Source: Planctomycetota bacterium (lineage in GTDB: Bacteria > Planctomycetota > PUPC01 > JABMSA01 > JAUWKK01). From it: 6,842 nt of DNA. Location: NCBI GenBank assembly GCA_030614245.1, contig JAUWKK010000156.1, positions 1 through 6,842 on the forward strand, given 5' to 3'. Positions 1-5,676 of this stretch are shown here, in pieces. The position numbers and the translations under genes are program-made. The stretch's first letter is position 1; each line of letters begins with the position of its first letter. The notes beneath the pieces are model-generated. The model was not told where the DNA came from. It saw only the letters and a program-made list of their open reading frames with translations, and made no database searches.

Positions 1-258
1 GGGCAGGACCTGAAGGGCAAGGGGCTGGAATACAACTTCAATCTCGTCAAGAATCGCTTCGGAGCCACGGCGCACGTCCGCGAGCTGAACGTCGGCAACT
101 ATCCATATCAGCAGTTGATGAATCTGTTCGGGAAGATGGACTACAAGGGGTGGATTTCGCTGGAATGCCGCACGAAGCCCGCGGATCCCATCAAGGCGCT
201 CATCGAGCAGCGCGAGATATTCGAGAAGATGGTTGCCAGGGGCCAGGCGAAGATCTGA
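1..258 (+). CDS. C-terminal part of a sugar phosphate isomerase/epimerase-like TIM-barrel protein (5' truncated)
   Basis: The open frame runs in frame 1 from the window edge to a TGA at 256-258, giving the last 85 residues. It resembles the end of xylose-isomerase-like TIM-barrel proteins (AP endonuclease 2 superfamily: sugar phosphate isomerases/epimerases). A strand with the sequence 'TAHVRELN' carries a His and a Glu of the kind that line the active site in this fold. It is followed by a 'YQQLMNLFGKMDYKGWISLE' segment, the usual helix plus last barrel strand ending in Glu, then 'CRTKPADPIKALIEQREIF', the usual C-terminal helix. The family acts on sugars or sugar phosphates, often in cytoplasmic catabolic operons. 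The substrate cannot be told from this fragment, and the metal-binding N-terminal part lies outside the window. The family call is fairly secure; the exact function is unknown. Confidence 0.7.
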   Translation, partial: GQDLKGKGLEYNFNLVKNRFGATAHVRELNVGNYPYQQLMNLFGKMDYKGWISLECRTKPADPIKALIEQREIFEKMVARGQAKI

Positions 259-273
259 AGTCCAGGGGCTGAA

Positions 274-298
274 GCCCGCTCTCCAGTGGCAGGCGGGC
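274..298 (+). terminator. Weak stem-loop after the TIM-barrel gene
   Basis: GCCCGC (274-279) pairs with GCGGGC (293-298) around a 13-base loop, with one further U-G pair possible. It lies 15 bases after the stop codon. A competing smaller hairpin, GGGC-TGAA-GCCC, occupies 266-277. There is no U tract afterwards ('aagtctgctcc'), so this is not a canonical intrinsic terminator. It could slow polymerase or stabilise the upstream mRNA, or it may be a chance structure in GC-rich spacer. Confidence 0.22.
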
Positions 299-329
299 AA
301 GTCTGCTCCGCATCACGCCGGTGGGACTT

Positions 330-333
330 AGGA
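330..333 (+). promoter_or_regulatory. Ribosome binding site AGGA that bears on the start choice at 338/341
   Basis: AGGA at 330-333 is the only Shine-Dalgarno-like match before the phosphoesterase gene. It lies 4 bases from the ATG at 338 and 7 bases from the next in-frame ATG at 341. The second spacing is the more usual, so translation may begin at 341 and remove a single Met from the product. Confidence 0.45.
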
Positions 334-337
334 ACGG

Positions 338-1261
338 ATGATGAGAGCACCGTGGGTGAAGTTCCGAAGGCGGGCGATCATCACCGCTGCCATCTCTCTG
401 ACGGCGATCGCGATCGCCTGCTACTGCCTGCCCGCGTGCGTATGCGGTCCCCGAGAGACGCATTTGCAGGTTATCGGCGGCGCGCCGGACGGAAACGTCT
501 CCGCGCCGCGCTCGCTCACGGTGATGACGCTCAACGTCGCACACGGCAGGAAAGACGGACGACACCAGATACTTCAGAAGAGGGCCGCCTTCAGGTCTCA
601 CATGGACGACATCGCCGCCGTGCTCGTCCGCGAGAAGCCGGATGTAGTCGCCCTGCAGGAGGCCGACGGCCCGTCCATCTGGAGTGGAAACTTCAATCAC
701 GTGCAATGCCTGGCCGAGAAGGCCGGCTTTCCCTATTCGATGCGCGGCGAGCATGTGAAGGGGCTCAAGCTCTCGTACGGCACGGCTCTGCTGTCGGTGC
801 TCGAACTTAAAGATGCCGTCTCCCTTGCGTTCAAGCCATCGCCGACGCCGCCAAAAGGGTTCGTCGTCGGCACGATTGAATGGCCCGCCAGCGGCGGCTT
901 CAAGGTGGACGTCGTCTCGGTACACCTGGATTTCGCCCGCAAATCCGTCAGGAAGAAGCAGGTGCAGGAACTGATCGAGAAGCTCTCGCAACGCGAGAAC
1001 GCACTGATCGTGATGGGCGATTTCAACTGCGAATGGACCGGGCGCGAGCCGACGCTCCGCACCCTGGCCGACAAGCTCAAGCTGCGCACGTACGAACCCA
1101 AATCCGCCGAAATGAAAACCTTCCCCAAGCTGAAGATGCGGATCGATTGGATTCTGGTCTCGCCCGAGATCGAATTCGAGGCGTACGAAGTCATCCCCGA
1201 CGTCGTCTCCGATCACCTCGGAGTGATCGCAAGACTGAAGATCAGTAAAGAGACGGAATAG
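338..1261 (+). CDS. Exported/membrane-anchored endonuclease/exonuclease/phosphatase (EEP) family protein
   Basis: This 307-residue protein has the complete motif set of the EEP fold, the DNase I / exonuclease III / sphingomyelinase superfamily of Mg-dependent phosphoesterases. The motifs are TLNVAHG (Asn66), VVALQEADG (Glu108), LSYGTALLS (145-153), VVSVHLDFA (His196), VMGDFNCEW (Asp228, Asn230), RIDWILVS (Asp270) and VSDHLGV (Asp292-His293). Length is normal for the family. The N-terminus has a basic stretch (KFRRR, 8-12) and a hydrophobic helix (13-27), followed by a cysteine cluster, CYCLPACVC (28-36). It is therefore exported or inner-membrane anchored, and a lipoprotein is possible, although neither candidate lipobox (AIAC, LPAC) is ideal. 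It could hydrolyse nucleic acid, phosphoinositide-like or sphingolipid substrates; the sequence does not decide. It lies 79 bases after the TIM-barrel gene on the same strand, so co-transcription is possible. The fold call is secure and the substrate unknown. Confidence 0.9.
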   Translation: MMRAPWVKFRRRAIITAAISLTAIAIACYCLPACVCGPRETHLQVIGGAPDGNVSAPRSLTVMTLNVAHGRKDGRHQILQKRAAFRSHMDDIAAVLVREKPDVVALQEADGPSIWSGNFNHVQCLAEKAGFPYSMRGEHVKGLKLSYGTALLSVLELKDAVSLAFKPSPTPPKGFVVGTIEWPASGGFKVDVVSVHLDFARKSVRKKQVQELIEKLSQRENALIVMGDFNCEWTGREPTLRTLADKLKLRTYEPKSAEMKTFPKLKMRIDWILVSPEIEFEAYEVIPDVVSDHLGVIARLKISKETE

Positions 1262-1388
1262 GCTTCGCCGGACGGGCAGGTGCGACGCTGGGCGCGCGCA
1301 GGGAACCGTTCCCGGGCGCAGCCTCGTCAGGGGCGGAGGGCTAAACACATACGAGGCGGGCCCGCAACATGCCACGGTTCCGGGGGCA

Positions 1389-1403
1389 CAACGCAACCGG
1401 CTC
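1389..1403 (+). repeat. 15-base direct repeat, copy 1
   Basis: 'caacgcaaccggctc' at 1389-1403 recurs exactly at 1537-1551. The match continues imperfectly after a 2-base gap (gccgtc against cgtc). The two copies bracket the decamer-type repeat, so they may mark the ends of an inserted or duplicated segment. Confidence 0.7.
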
Positions 1404-1417
1404 GCCGTCTTCTAATT

Positions 1418-1447
1418 ATCTGTGTTCATCCGTGTTCATCTGTGGTT
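1418..1447 (+). repeat. Decamer-type intergenic repeat (three 10-base units)
   Basis: Three successive 10-base units, atctgtgttc, atccgtgttc and atctgtggtt, occupy 1418-1447 and differ from each other at one to three positions. From general familiarity, sequences of this type recur many times between genes in Planctomycetota, Verrucomicrobiota and related environmental genomes, where they are often mispredicted as short proteins. The function is unknown. The segment is visibly lower in GC than its surroundings. Confidence 0.75.
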
Positions 1448-1492
1448 TCGATCCGCAACTCCGTGGAATCTATCTCAGGCAGCGCGTCCTAA

Positions 1493-1701
1493 CCGCTGTG
1501 CCTGCCCGCGAACGCGCGGCGAGGTCCGAAAACCTGCAACGCAACCGGCTCCGTCGCAGGCAGCATCCGCATTGACGCCAGGCGCTGCCCGACGGCTGGT
1601 ACGAGTATCGGCTGGACGTCGAAGTTGATGTCTCAGGCGTAGGAATCGTGCCGGCGGGCACCTATCACGGAACCATCGAGATGGATGCCGGCGGCGAGTA
1701 G
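1493..1701 (+). pseudogene. Frameshifted C-terminal remnant of a probable secreted beta-rich protein
   Basis: From 1576 to the TAG at 1699-1701, frame 1 reads as a coherent beta-strand-rich C-terminus: 'LPDGWYEYRLDVEVDVSG' then 'IVPAGTYHGTIEMDAGGE'. The 'VPAGTYxGTI' pattern is typical of the last strands of secreted or pilin/adhesin-like beta-sandwich domains. Frame 1 is blocked by TGA at 1573-1575. The adjacent frame 2 upstream (1493-1579) reads 'TCNATGSVAGSIRIDA', which joins smoothly if one C is restored near 1576-1581 (GAC GCC CAG GCG). Frame 2 is in turn closed by TAA at 1490-1492, just after the decamer repeat. No start codon with a ribosome site is evident. This suggests a decayed gene tail whose 5' part was lost. 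The parent family is not identified, and a chance open frame cannot be excluded. Confidence 0.4.
1537..1551 (+). repeat. 15-base direct repeat, copy 2
   Basis: This is an exact copy of 1389-1403, 148 bases downstream. This copy lies inside the gene remnant, where it reads NATGS in frame 2. The first copy reads the same residues in frame 1. Confidence 0.7.
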
Positions 1702-1739
1702 CGCGCTGATCAGTGGGCTTGAGAGACTTCACAACGCAC

Positions 1740-1778
1740 GGGCGGTGTTCTAATCAGGATACCGCCCAATCTCTCTTT
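1740..1778 (+). terminator. 12-bp stem-loop, probable + strand terminator
   Basis: GGGCGGTGTTCT (1740-1751) pairs with AGGATACCGCCC (1756-1767) around a 4-base loop, AATC. Two of the 12 pairs are G-U only if read as + strand RNA; on the other strand they become A-C mismatches. That favours a + strand role. A moderately pyrimidine-rich tail, 'aatctctcttt', follows, not a clean U run. It could end transcripts of the phosphoesterase gene and the remnant before they run into the converging cassette. Confidence 0.45.
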
Positions 1779-1817
1779 GGCGGCCACCGCTCTGCATAAG
1801 AGTGATGCGGGTTCGGA

Positions 1818-2624
1818 TCACGGGCGGGGCCGTTGCAGCCAATCGTAGAGCAGAAAGTCCACACGACCGATCAGAAGGGAGATGCGGGCCATCACGGTGT
1901 ATCCATAAGACGCCCCGAACGAGACCATGAGAAAGATGATCCCAACGCGCGATACCACCTTGCCGGCTCCTTTGTGCTCCAGCGAGAAGAAGAAATAGTA
2001 GAGCACCGAGACGGTACCCACCAGGACGATGATCTGTGTGTTGATGCTCAGGAAGGTCGCCAACGGGCTTGCCCCGGGTGCAAATAACGGGTTTATGGCC
2101 GCGTTCACCTGTTCGAGAATGAAAGTGTGAATGGTGATGGGTATACCCATTCCCGCGTACCAGCCAATCATTATGGCGTATGAGTATCTGCTGGGCCAGG
2201 AGTATTTGCGCGAGATTCGCGTCAGCAGCATGAAGCCGAGGAGTATCGGCACTCCCCTCACGATGAGAGCACTGCCGAGCGCCCCAAATGACGGAGCGAG
2301 GATTATCGGCTCGACGACCTCGGGCTTGAGCGCCTGATGCCAGGTCATTACGGCGCCGTACCCGAGCCCGACGCCCACGTAAAGGTTCTCTACGGCCTTG
2401 AAAAACGGATTGTCGCGGTAGAGGAAGCTGTACATAATAAGCGTGAGCCCCGCCGCGATGATTATGCCCAGCGCCTCGGCCGTTCCGGCAAGAGTGCCCG
2501 AGGACAGGCCATCGCTCTGCCGCCAGGCCGAGGCACCGAGAAAGATTGTGAGCAGGACGACTGCCGCGACTATCTCGACGATCTGCCGGGTGCTGGAGGC
2601 TCTCTCTAAGGGGGCTTCGGGCAC
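1818..2624 (-). CDS. Cassette protein E: polytopic inner-membrane protein, unknown function
   Basis: This 268-residue protein is dominated by hydrophobic segments at roughly 15-32, 47-67, 80-97, 113-135, 146-165, 191-212 and 226-246, giving about seven membrane helices. A short soluble N-terminus and a basic C-terminal tail (WLQRPRP) flank them. The loop after helix 2 carries 'YRDNPFFKAVENLYVGVGLG', the most distinctive motif. It reads like a conserved signature of uncharacterised membrane proteins, but I cannot name the family. The start is GTG, supported by a GAGGGA ribosome site 7 bases upstream, and it lies only 3 bases after the stop of gene D, so translational coupling is likely. It is the last gene of the cassette. 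By eye its helix and loop order resembles protein C, so the two may be distant paralogues forming the membrane core of a complex. Confidence 0.85.
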   Translation of the reverse strand: MPEAPLERASSTRQIVEIVAAVVLLTIFLGASAWRQSDGLSSGTLAGTAEALGIIIAAGLTLIMYSFLYRDNPFFKAVENLYVGVGLGYGAVMTWHQALKPEVVEPIILAPSFGALGSALIVRGVPILLGFMLLTRISRKYSWPSRYSYAIMIGWYAGMGIPITIHTFILEQVNAAINPLFAPGASPLATFLSINTQIIVLVGTVSVLYYFFFSLEHKGAGKVVSRVGIIFLMVSFGASYGYTVMARISLLIGRVDFLLYDWLQRPRP

Positions 2625-2627
2625 GGT

Positions 2628-3491
2628 CTATTCCCTCTTCTTCGAACGTTTCCTCACGAATTCCTCGATATTCGCCACGATGACGAGGCCGATTATATAC
2701 AGATGGGCGAATGACTGTGCAGCCATTGCGGATGTTGCGTCGTCTGGTGCGCCGACGAGCACCTCGTAGTCGGCGGCTCCGCGCAGGCCGCCGATGATGC
2801 CGGTGATCTGTTTGGATTGCTCAAAGGGATACAGGTCCGGCGCCATCACCGCCGTGCAGCCGGCGCCTATGGGGAAGCCGTACCGGTCGGAGCCGTAGGG
2901 AATCCACATCCCGTCGATTGTGCCCCCGGCTGACAGCACCAGGGCGTAGTCAATGTCCCTGAGCGAATCGACGTCCTTCAGGGCATCCATTCCCTCGGTG
3001 ATCTTGCCGTAGTAATCCTTGTCGAAAGCACCCGTTATGCTGTCGCCCATACTCAGGATCACACTTTGCCCGCCCGGCCTGAAGCCCAGGAGTACATAGT
3101 CGCGACCGGACTTCTTGTCGGGAGCAAACTCTTCAGCGGTCTCCTCCAGGAGTCTCTTGTGCAACCCGAGTCCTGAGAACCAGTGGGTCATAACTATAGG
3201 GTGCAGGTCATTCTTGAAGCACTGCCGCAGCGCGGCGACTGTCATCGGAGCGAGCTCGGCCTGGGAACCAGGGTCGAAATCGAGCGAGAACAGTACCACC
3301 GAGCCCGGCTCGAGAGCCTCCAAGTCATAATATATCTGCTTCACCAGCGGCGACGGTTTCCCCGGCATGTCAATCTCGCACAGGAAGGGAACCATCACCA
3401 CGATCGGCAGGAGCAGGTGGATGATCCGCCGTATCATGAGCTGCCAACGAAGCTCGGCATCTGAGACCGTAGTGATCGCAGTCTCGGGCAT
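2628..3491 (-). CDS. Cassette protein D: bitopic membrane protein with an alpha/beta domain, possibly DUF6754-like
   Basis: This 287-residue protein has a short N-terminal tail, a TM helix at about 22-38, a globular domain at about 41-255, a second hydrophobic segment at about 262-274 and a basic C-terminus (KRSKKR). The globular part alternates strands and helices in a Rossmann-like way: SVVLFSLDF (64-72), HPIVMTHW (97-104), DYVLLGF (131-137), QSVILSMG (142-149) and YALVLSAGGTIDG (182-194). It ends with GIIGGLRGAADYEVL (231-245). These segments line up by eye with the DUF6754 domain of protein B (SIFFVHGL, VKVMN, AAIFMIGSF, ESLILAETG, LIGEELYAASAYL), suggesting remote homology. The gene overlaps the stop of C by 1 base (TGATG) and has a strong GGGAGG ribosome site 9 bases upstream of the ATG. 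No catalytic motif is recognised. Its membership in the operon is secure; its function is unknown. Confidence 0.85.
   Translation of the reverse strand: MPETAITTVSDAELRWQLMIRRIIHLLLPIVVMVPFLCEIDMPGKPSPLVKQIYYDLEALEPGSVVLFSLDFDPGSQAELAPMTVAALRQCFKNDLHPIVMTHWFSGLGLHKRLLEETAEEFAPDKKSGRDYVLLGFRPGGQSVILSMGDSITGAFDKDYYGKITEGMDALKDVDSLRDIDYALVLSAGGTIDGMWIPYGSDRYGFPIGAGCTAVMAPDLYPFEQSKQITGIIGGLRGAADYEVLVGAPDDATSAMAAQSFAHLYIIGLVIVANIEEFVRKRSKKRE
2632..2637 (-). promoter_or_regulatory. Ribosome binding site GAGGGA for gene E
   Basis: GAGGGA on the - strand overlaps the end of gene D and lies 7 bases before the GTG start at 2624. It supports GTG as the start of E and couples the gene to D. Confidence 0.6.
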
Positions 3492-4216
3492 CAGTCACCG
3501 CCTCCCATGTACGAGCGCTCGATTCCGAACAGAATGCGGAGGGACTGGGAAATCGCTCCCAGCGCTATCCCCAGCATTATGCCACGCTTCGCGGCCATGT
3601 TGGGGGCAGCCATCACGAAGTGAGCCAACTTCCTGAAGATCGTATCGGTAACACCTAGCCCATCCACTATGAAGTCGTGAAGAGGCGGAAAGAGATTCGC
3701 GACGTAGAGACCCCAATTGACGAAGCGCTCGCTGATGGTTACCTGGCCAAACATGACGATTACTGCGGCGATCAGCAGGAGCAGTGCATTGAGGTTCTTC
3801 GCACGGAACGTACGGTAAGCGGCGCTCGCAATGAAAAAAGCAAGGATGGAAAACATCGTAGCGCTGCACGGCACCTGTACGTGATCGTAAAGCCAGGTAT
3901 TAATGCCCCTGGGGGCGAGAGGCGGCATCGGTCCGGTGCCCTCGTTGTATAGCCCGGCGGCTATCATCACCGTTGCACCTACGAAGACCAGCAGGCTGTA
4001 GGCCCAGCCCGCCTGCTGACGGCGAATCCGTGTCAGGTGCATGTGCAGCAGGCTGTAGGCTCCTATGAACATGGCGAAAGCCACGATGATGAGGAGGCTC
4101 CTCGCCATGTAACTGACGACCTCTTCCGATCCCCAATGTGGAATGTACTGGGTCAGGAAACCCAGCAGACCTATCAGGAACACAAGGACTAATGGCAGGT
4201 ATCGTTTGTACCACAT
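3491..4216 (-). CDS. Cassette protein C: polytopic inner-membrane protein, unknown function
   Basis: This 241-residue protein has hydrophobic helices at roughly 6-23, 40-60, 72-90, 118-134, 143-160 and 211-230, with an amphipathic segment at about 163-182. The loop after helix 2 is strongly basic (TRIRRQQ, 62-68) and the one after helix 4 is basic too (RTFRAK), which places both on the cytoplasmic side. A Pro-rich loop (TGPMPPLAPRG, 94-104) is probably external. The ATG start is the only in-frame choice before an upstream TAG at 4241-4243, but no Shine-Dalgarno sequence stands close to it. The 58 bases between C and B have no clear promoter or terminator. The order of helices and loops and a shared 'YS(L/F)L' segment after helix 2 suggest distant relation to protein E. 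No enzymatic or transporter signature was recognised. Confidence 0.83.
   Translation of the reverse strand: MWYKRYLPLVLVFLIGLLGFLTQYIPHWGSEEVVSYMARSLLIIVAFAMFIGAYSLLHMHLTRIRRQQAGWAYSLLVFVGATVMIAAGLYNEGTGPMPPLAPRGINTWLYDHVQVPCSATMFSILAFFIASAAYRTFRAKNLNALLLLIAAVIVMFGQVTISERFVNWGLYVANLFPPLHDFIVDGLGVTDTIFRKLAHFVMAAPNMAAKRGIMLGIALGAISQSLRILFGIERSYMGGGD
3501..3506 (-). promoter_or_regulatory. Ribosome binding site GGGAGG for gene D
   Basis: GGGAGG lies within the last codons of C, 9 bases before the ATG at 3491. This is the best Shine-Dalgarno match in the cassette. It supports the TGATG overlap start and coupled translation of C and D. Confidence 0.7.
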
Positions 4217-4275
4217 AAAGGGCGTTCGGCTCTCTGTTGTCTATCTCGGGGTCGTCCTCGTTTGGTCTCCAAGAC

Positions 4276-5676
4276 TCAGAATGGCTTGACAATGTCCCTC
4301 AGCCGCAGCAGAAACTCTCCAAATTCGATGTTCTGGGCCACAAGCCACGTTCCGAGGGTAACGGCGGCAGTTCCAAGGAGCAGCGCGGCCATCAGGACGA
4401 TCTTTCCGACGTCCTGGCCGCGAAGGCTGCCGAGCAGCCTGGGTTCGCGCGAGAGATACGCCGAGGCGGCGTAGAGCTCTTCGCCGATCAGCGTATAGTC
4501 GCAGGTGGTGATGAAGAACGGCACCTGCGTGTATGCGTCGGTGCCGGCGATCTGTATGGCGCCGGTTGATGCGCCCGTCTCGGCCAGGATCAACGATTCG
4601 GCAGCGAAGGAGCCTATCATAAAGATGGCCGCGGGCCTCTCGCGAACCATACGTCCGCCCACTGCTGCAACGTAGGTGAACTGGTCGGGTGCGACGAGTG
4701 CGATGTCGTCGGGGTCGTATGCGTCGGGTCGGCCGGCCTCGGTATACGCCTGTTTCACCACCTCCTGGCTCACGGCCATCGTCATCGGCGTGCTGTTCAT
4801 CACCTTGACCCGAGAGTCATAGAGGGCCACCTGCTTGCAGAGCTGCCCGAGGATGTTGACGGCGGCGATAGTCGCGAGCGAACCGATCTCGGCCAGGCCG
4901 TGGACGAAGAAGATCGATCTGCCCATCTCCGTCGCCCGGCCGAGGGCCTCATCGCCCGCGTCGAGGCCCGCAATCCGGCGGATGAAGATGTTGGGATTGC
5001 GCCGCGCGAGCCGTATGAAACCCATTACCACGCACGAGAATATCAGCGCAGGGATAAGATTGTTGCAGCGGTACCACGTGAAGAGATTAGCCCTGGCACG
5101 GGCCGAGACGACCTTTCGCACCCCGCCATCTTCCAGGAATACCGTGTCGGTGCCGTTCGTCGCGGACAGGCGGAAGTAGCAGTCGGTGTCCCTGTTGAAC
5201 TTCCGCTTCTCTCCCTTGAACCGGCGGTTCTCCTTCTTACGCTCGTACGAATACCACGCCTTTTCGCGGGCACTTGCGTTTTCTTCCGGCTGTTCCACCT
5301 GCCGCTTTTCGGGCGGGAACAGATCGGCCGGCAGCACATCTTTGTAATGCAGCGATTCATTCTTCTTGCTCGAGCCATAGAACTTCTTCTGTTTCGATTT
5401 CAGGCCGCCCGTGGCCGGGATGCGGATCTCCTTGACTTCCCCTGAGAAATCCTCGGTGGTGGATACCTCGAGGACGTAGGTGATATTCTTGCTGTTGCCG
5501 GGAACGACCGCCCATTCCACTCCGATGGCGGTGCCGTCGTCGCTGGGGCGATCATAAGCCTTGAAACTGTCGGCTGGCGGTAGGAGCGGCTTGGCCGGCG
5601 GCTCGCCGCACAGGGCGATGGCGGCATACGCCAGCACGAGCGCGAAGGCCCATAATCGGAAGGGGTTCTTTACCAC
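4276..5676 (-). CDS. Cassette protein B: fibronectin-III-like / DUF6754 domain membrane protein
   Basis: This 466-residue protein begins with a signal peptide or anchor (hydrophobic 8-23, ending ALCGEPP). A fibronectin-type-III-like domain follows at about 34-190: it opens 'PPADSFKAYDRPSDDGTAIG' and continues VEWAVVP and ITYVLEVSTT. The domain is interrupted by a charged, Lys/Arg/Glu-rich insert at 92-162. A TM helix at about 205-221 is followed by basic RLARR, placing the next domain in the cytoplasm. Residues about 230-425 match what I recall of DUF6754 (Rossmann-like, function unassigned): GLDAGDEALGRATEMGR, VNILGQLCKQVA, AGRPDAYDPDDI, ESLILAETG, GAIQIAG and CDYTLIGEELYAASAYLSRE, then GSLRGQDVGK. 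A second TM helix (426-446) and a short tail finish the protein. The GTG start is backed by a GGAGG site 10 bases upstream, and the gene overlaps A by 7 bases. It is probably the scaffold linking the outside to cytoplasmic partners. Confidence 0.85.
   Translation of the reverse strand: MVKNPFRLWAFALVLAYAAIALCGEPPAKPLLPPADSFKAYDRPSDDGTAIGVEWAVVPGNSKNITYVLEVSTTEDFSGEVKEIRIPATGGLKSKQKKFYGSSKKNESLHYKDVLPADLFPPEKRQVEQPEENASAREKAWYSYERKKENRRFKGEKRKFNRDTDCYFRLSATNGTDTVFLEDGGVRKVVSARARANLFTWYRCNNLIPALIFSCVVMGFIRLARRNPNIFIRRIAGLDAGDEALGRATEMGRSIFFVHGLAEIGSLATIAAVNILGQLCKQVALYDSRVKVMNSTPMTMAVSQEVVKQAYTEAGRPDAYDPDDIALVAPDQFTYVAAVGGRMVRERPAAIFMIGSFAAESLILAETGASTGAIQIAGTDAYTQVPFFITTCDYTLIGEELYAASAYLSREPRLLGSLRGQDVGKIVLMAALLLGTAAVTLGTWLVAQNIEFGEFLLRLRDIVKPF

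Larger units (their letters stand above)
1262..1817. other. 556-base stretch without an intact gene
   Basis: The stretch lies between the converging phosphoesterase gene and the - strand cassette. The first ~125 bases are GC-rich spacer with small palindromes, for example GGGAA-CCG-TTCCC at 1301-1313 and GCGGGCCCGC at about 1355-1364. Then come a 15-base direct repeat (1389-1403 and 1537-1551), a decamer-type intergenic repeat (1418-1447), the C-terminal remnant of a protein (about 1493-1701) and a terminator-like hairpin (1740-1778). Open frames crossing the decamer repeat give low-complexity translations such as 'ICVHPCSSVV' and are not believable genes. No tRNA or other structured RNA was recognised. 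Confidence 0.7.

Noticed and set aside
200..1396. 398-codon open frame on the - strand opposite the phosphoesterase gene
   Set aside because: The + strand frame has the full EEP motif set. The antisense translation is Arg/His/Pro-rich without any recognisable domain, which is typical of a shadow frame in GC-rich DNA.
1418..1447. Possible CRISPR-like array
   Set aside because: The units are only 10 bases long, contiguous with no spacers, and number three. No cas gene is nearby.
1280..1628. Three short + strand frames of about 70 codons over the decamer repeat
   Set aside because: They translate repetitive DNA (ICVHPCSSVV-type peptides), differ by frame only, and have no ribosome sites.
3900..4292. 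130-codon - strand frame bridging the B-C gap
   Set aside because: It overlaps the well-supported membrane protein C in another frame, and its translation is Arg/Pro/His-rich without hydrophobic helices.
4900..5445. 181-codon + strand open frame inside gene B
   Set aside because: It is antisense to the fibronectin/TM/DUF6754 protein, which has clear domains. The shadow translation shows no coherent fold.
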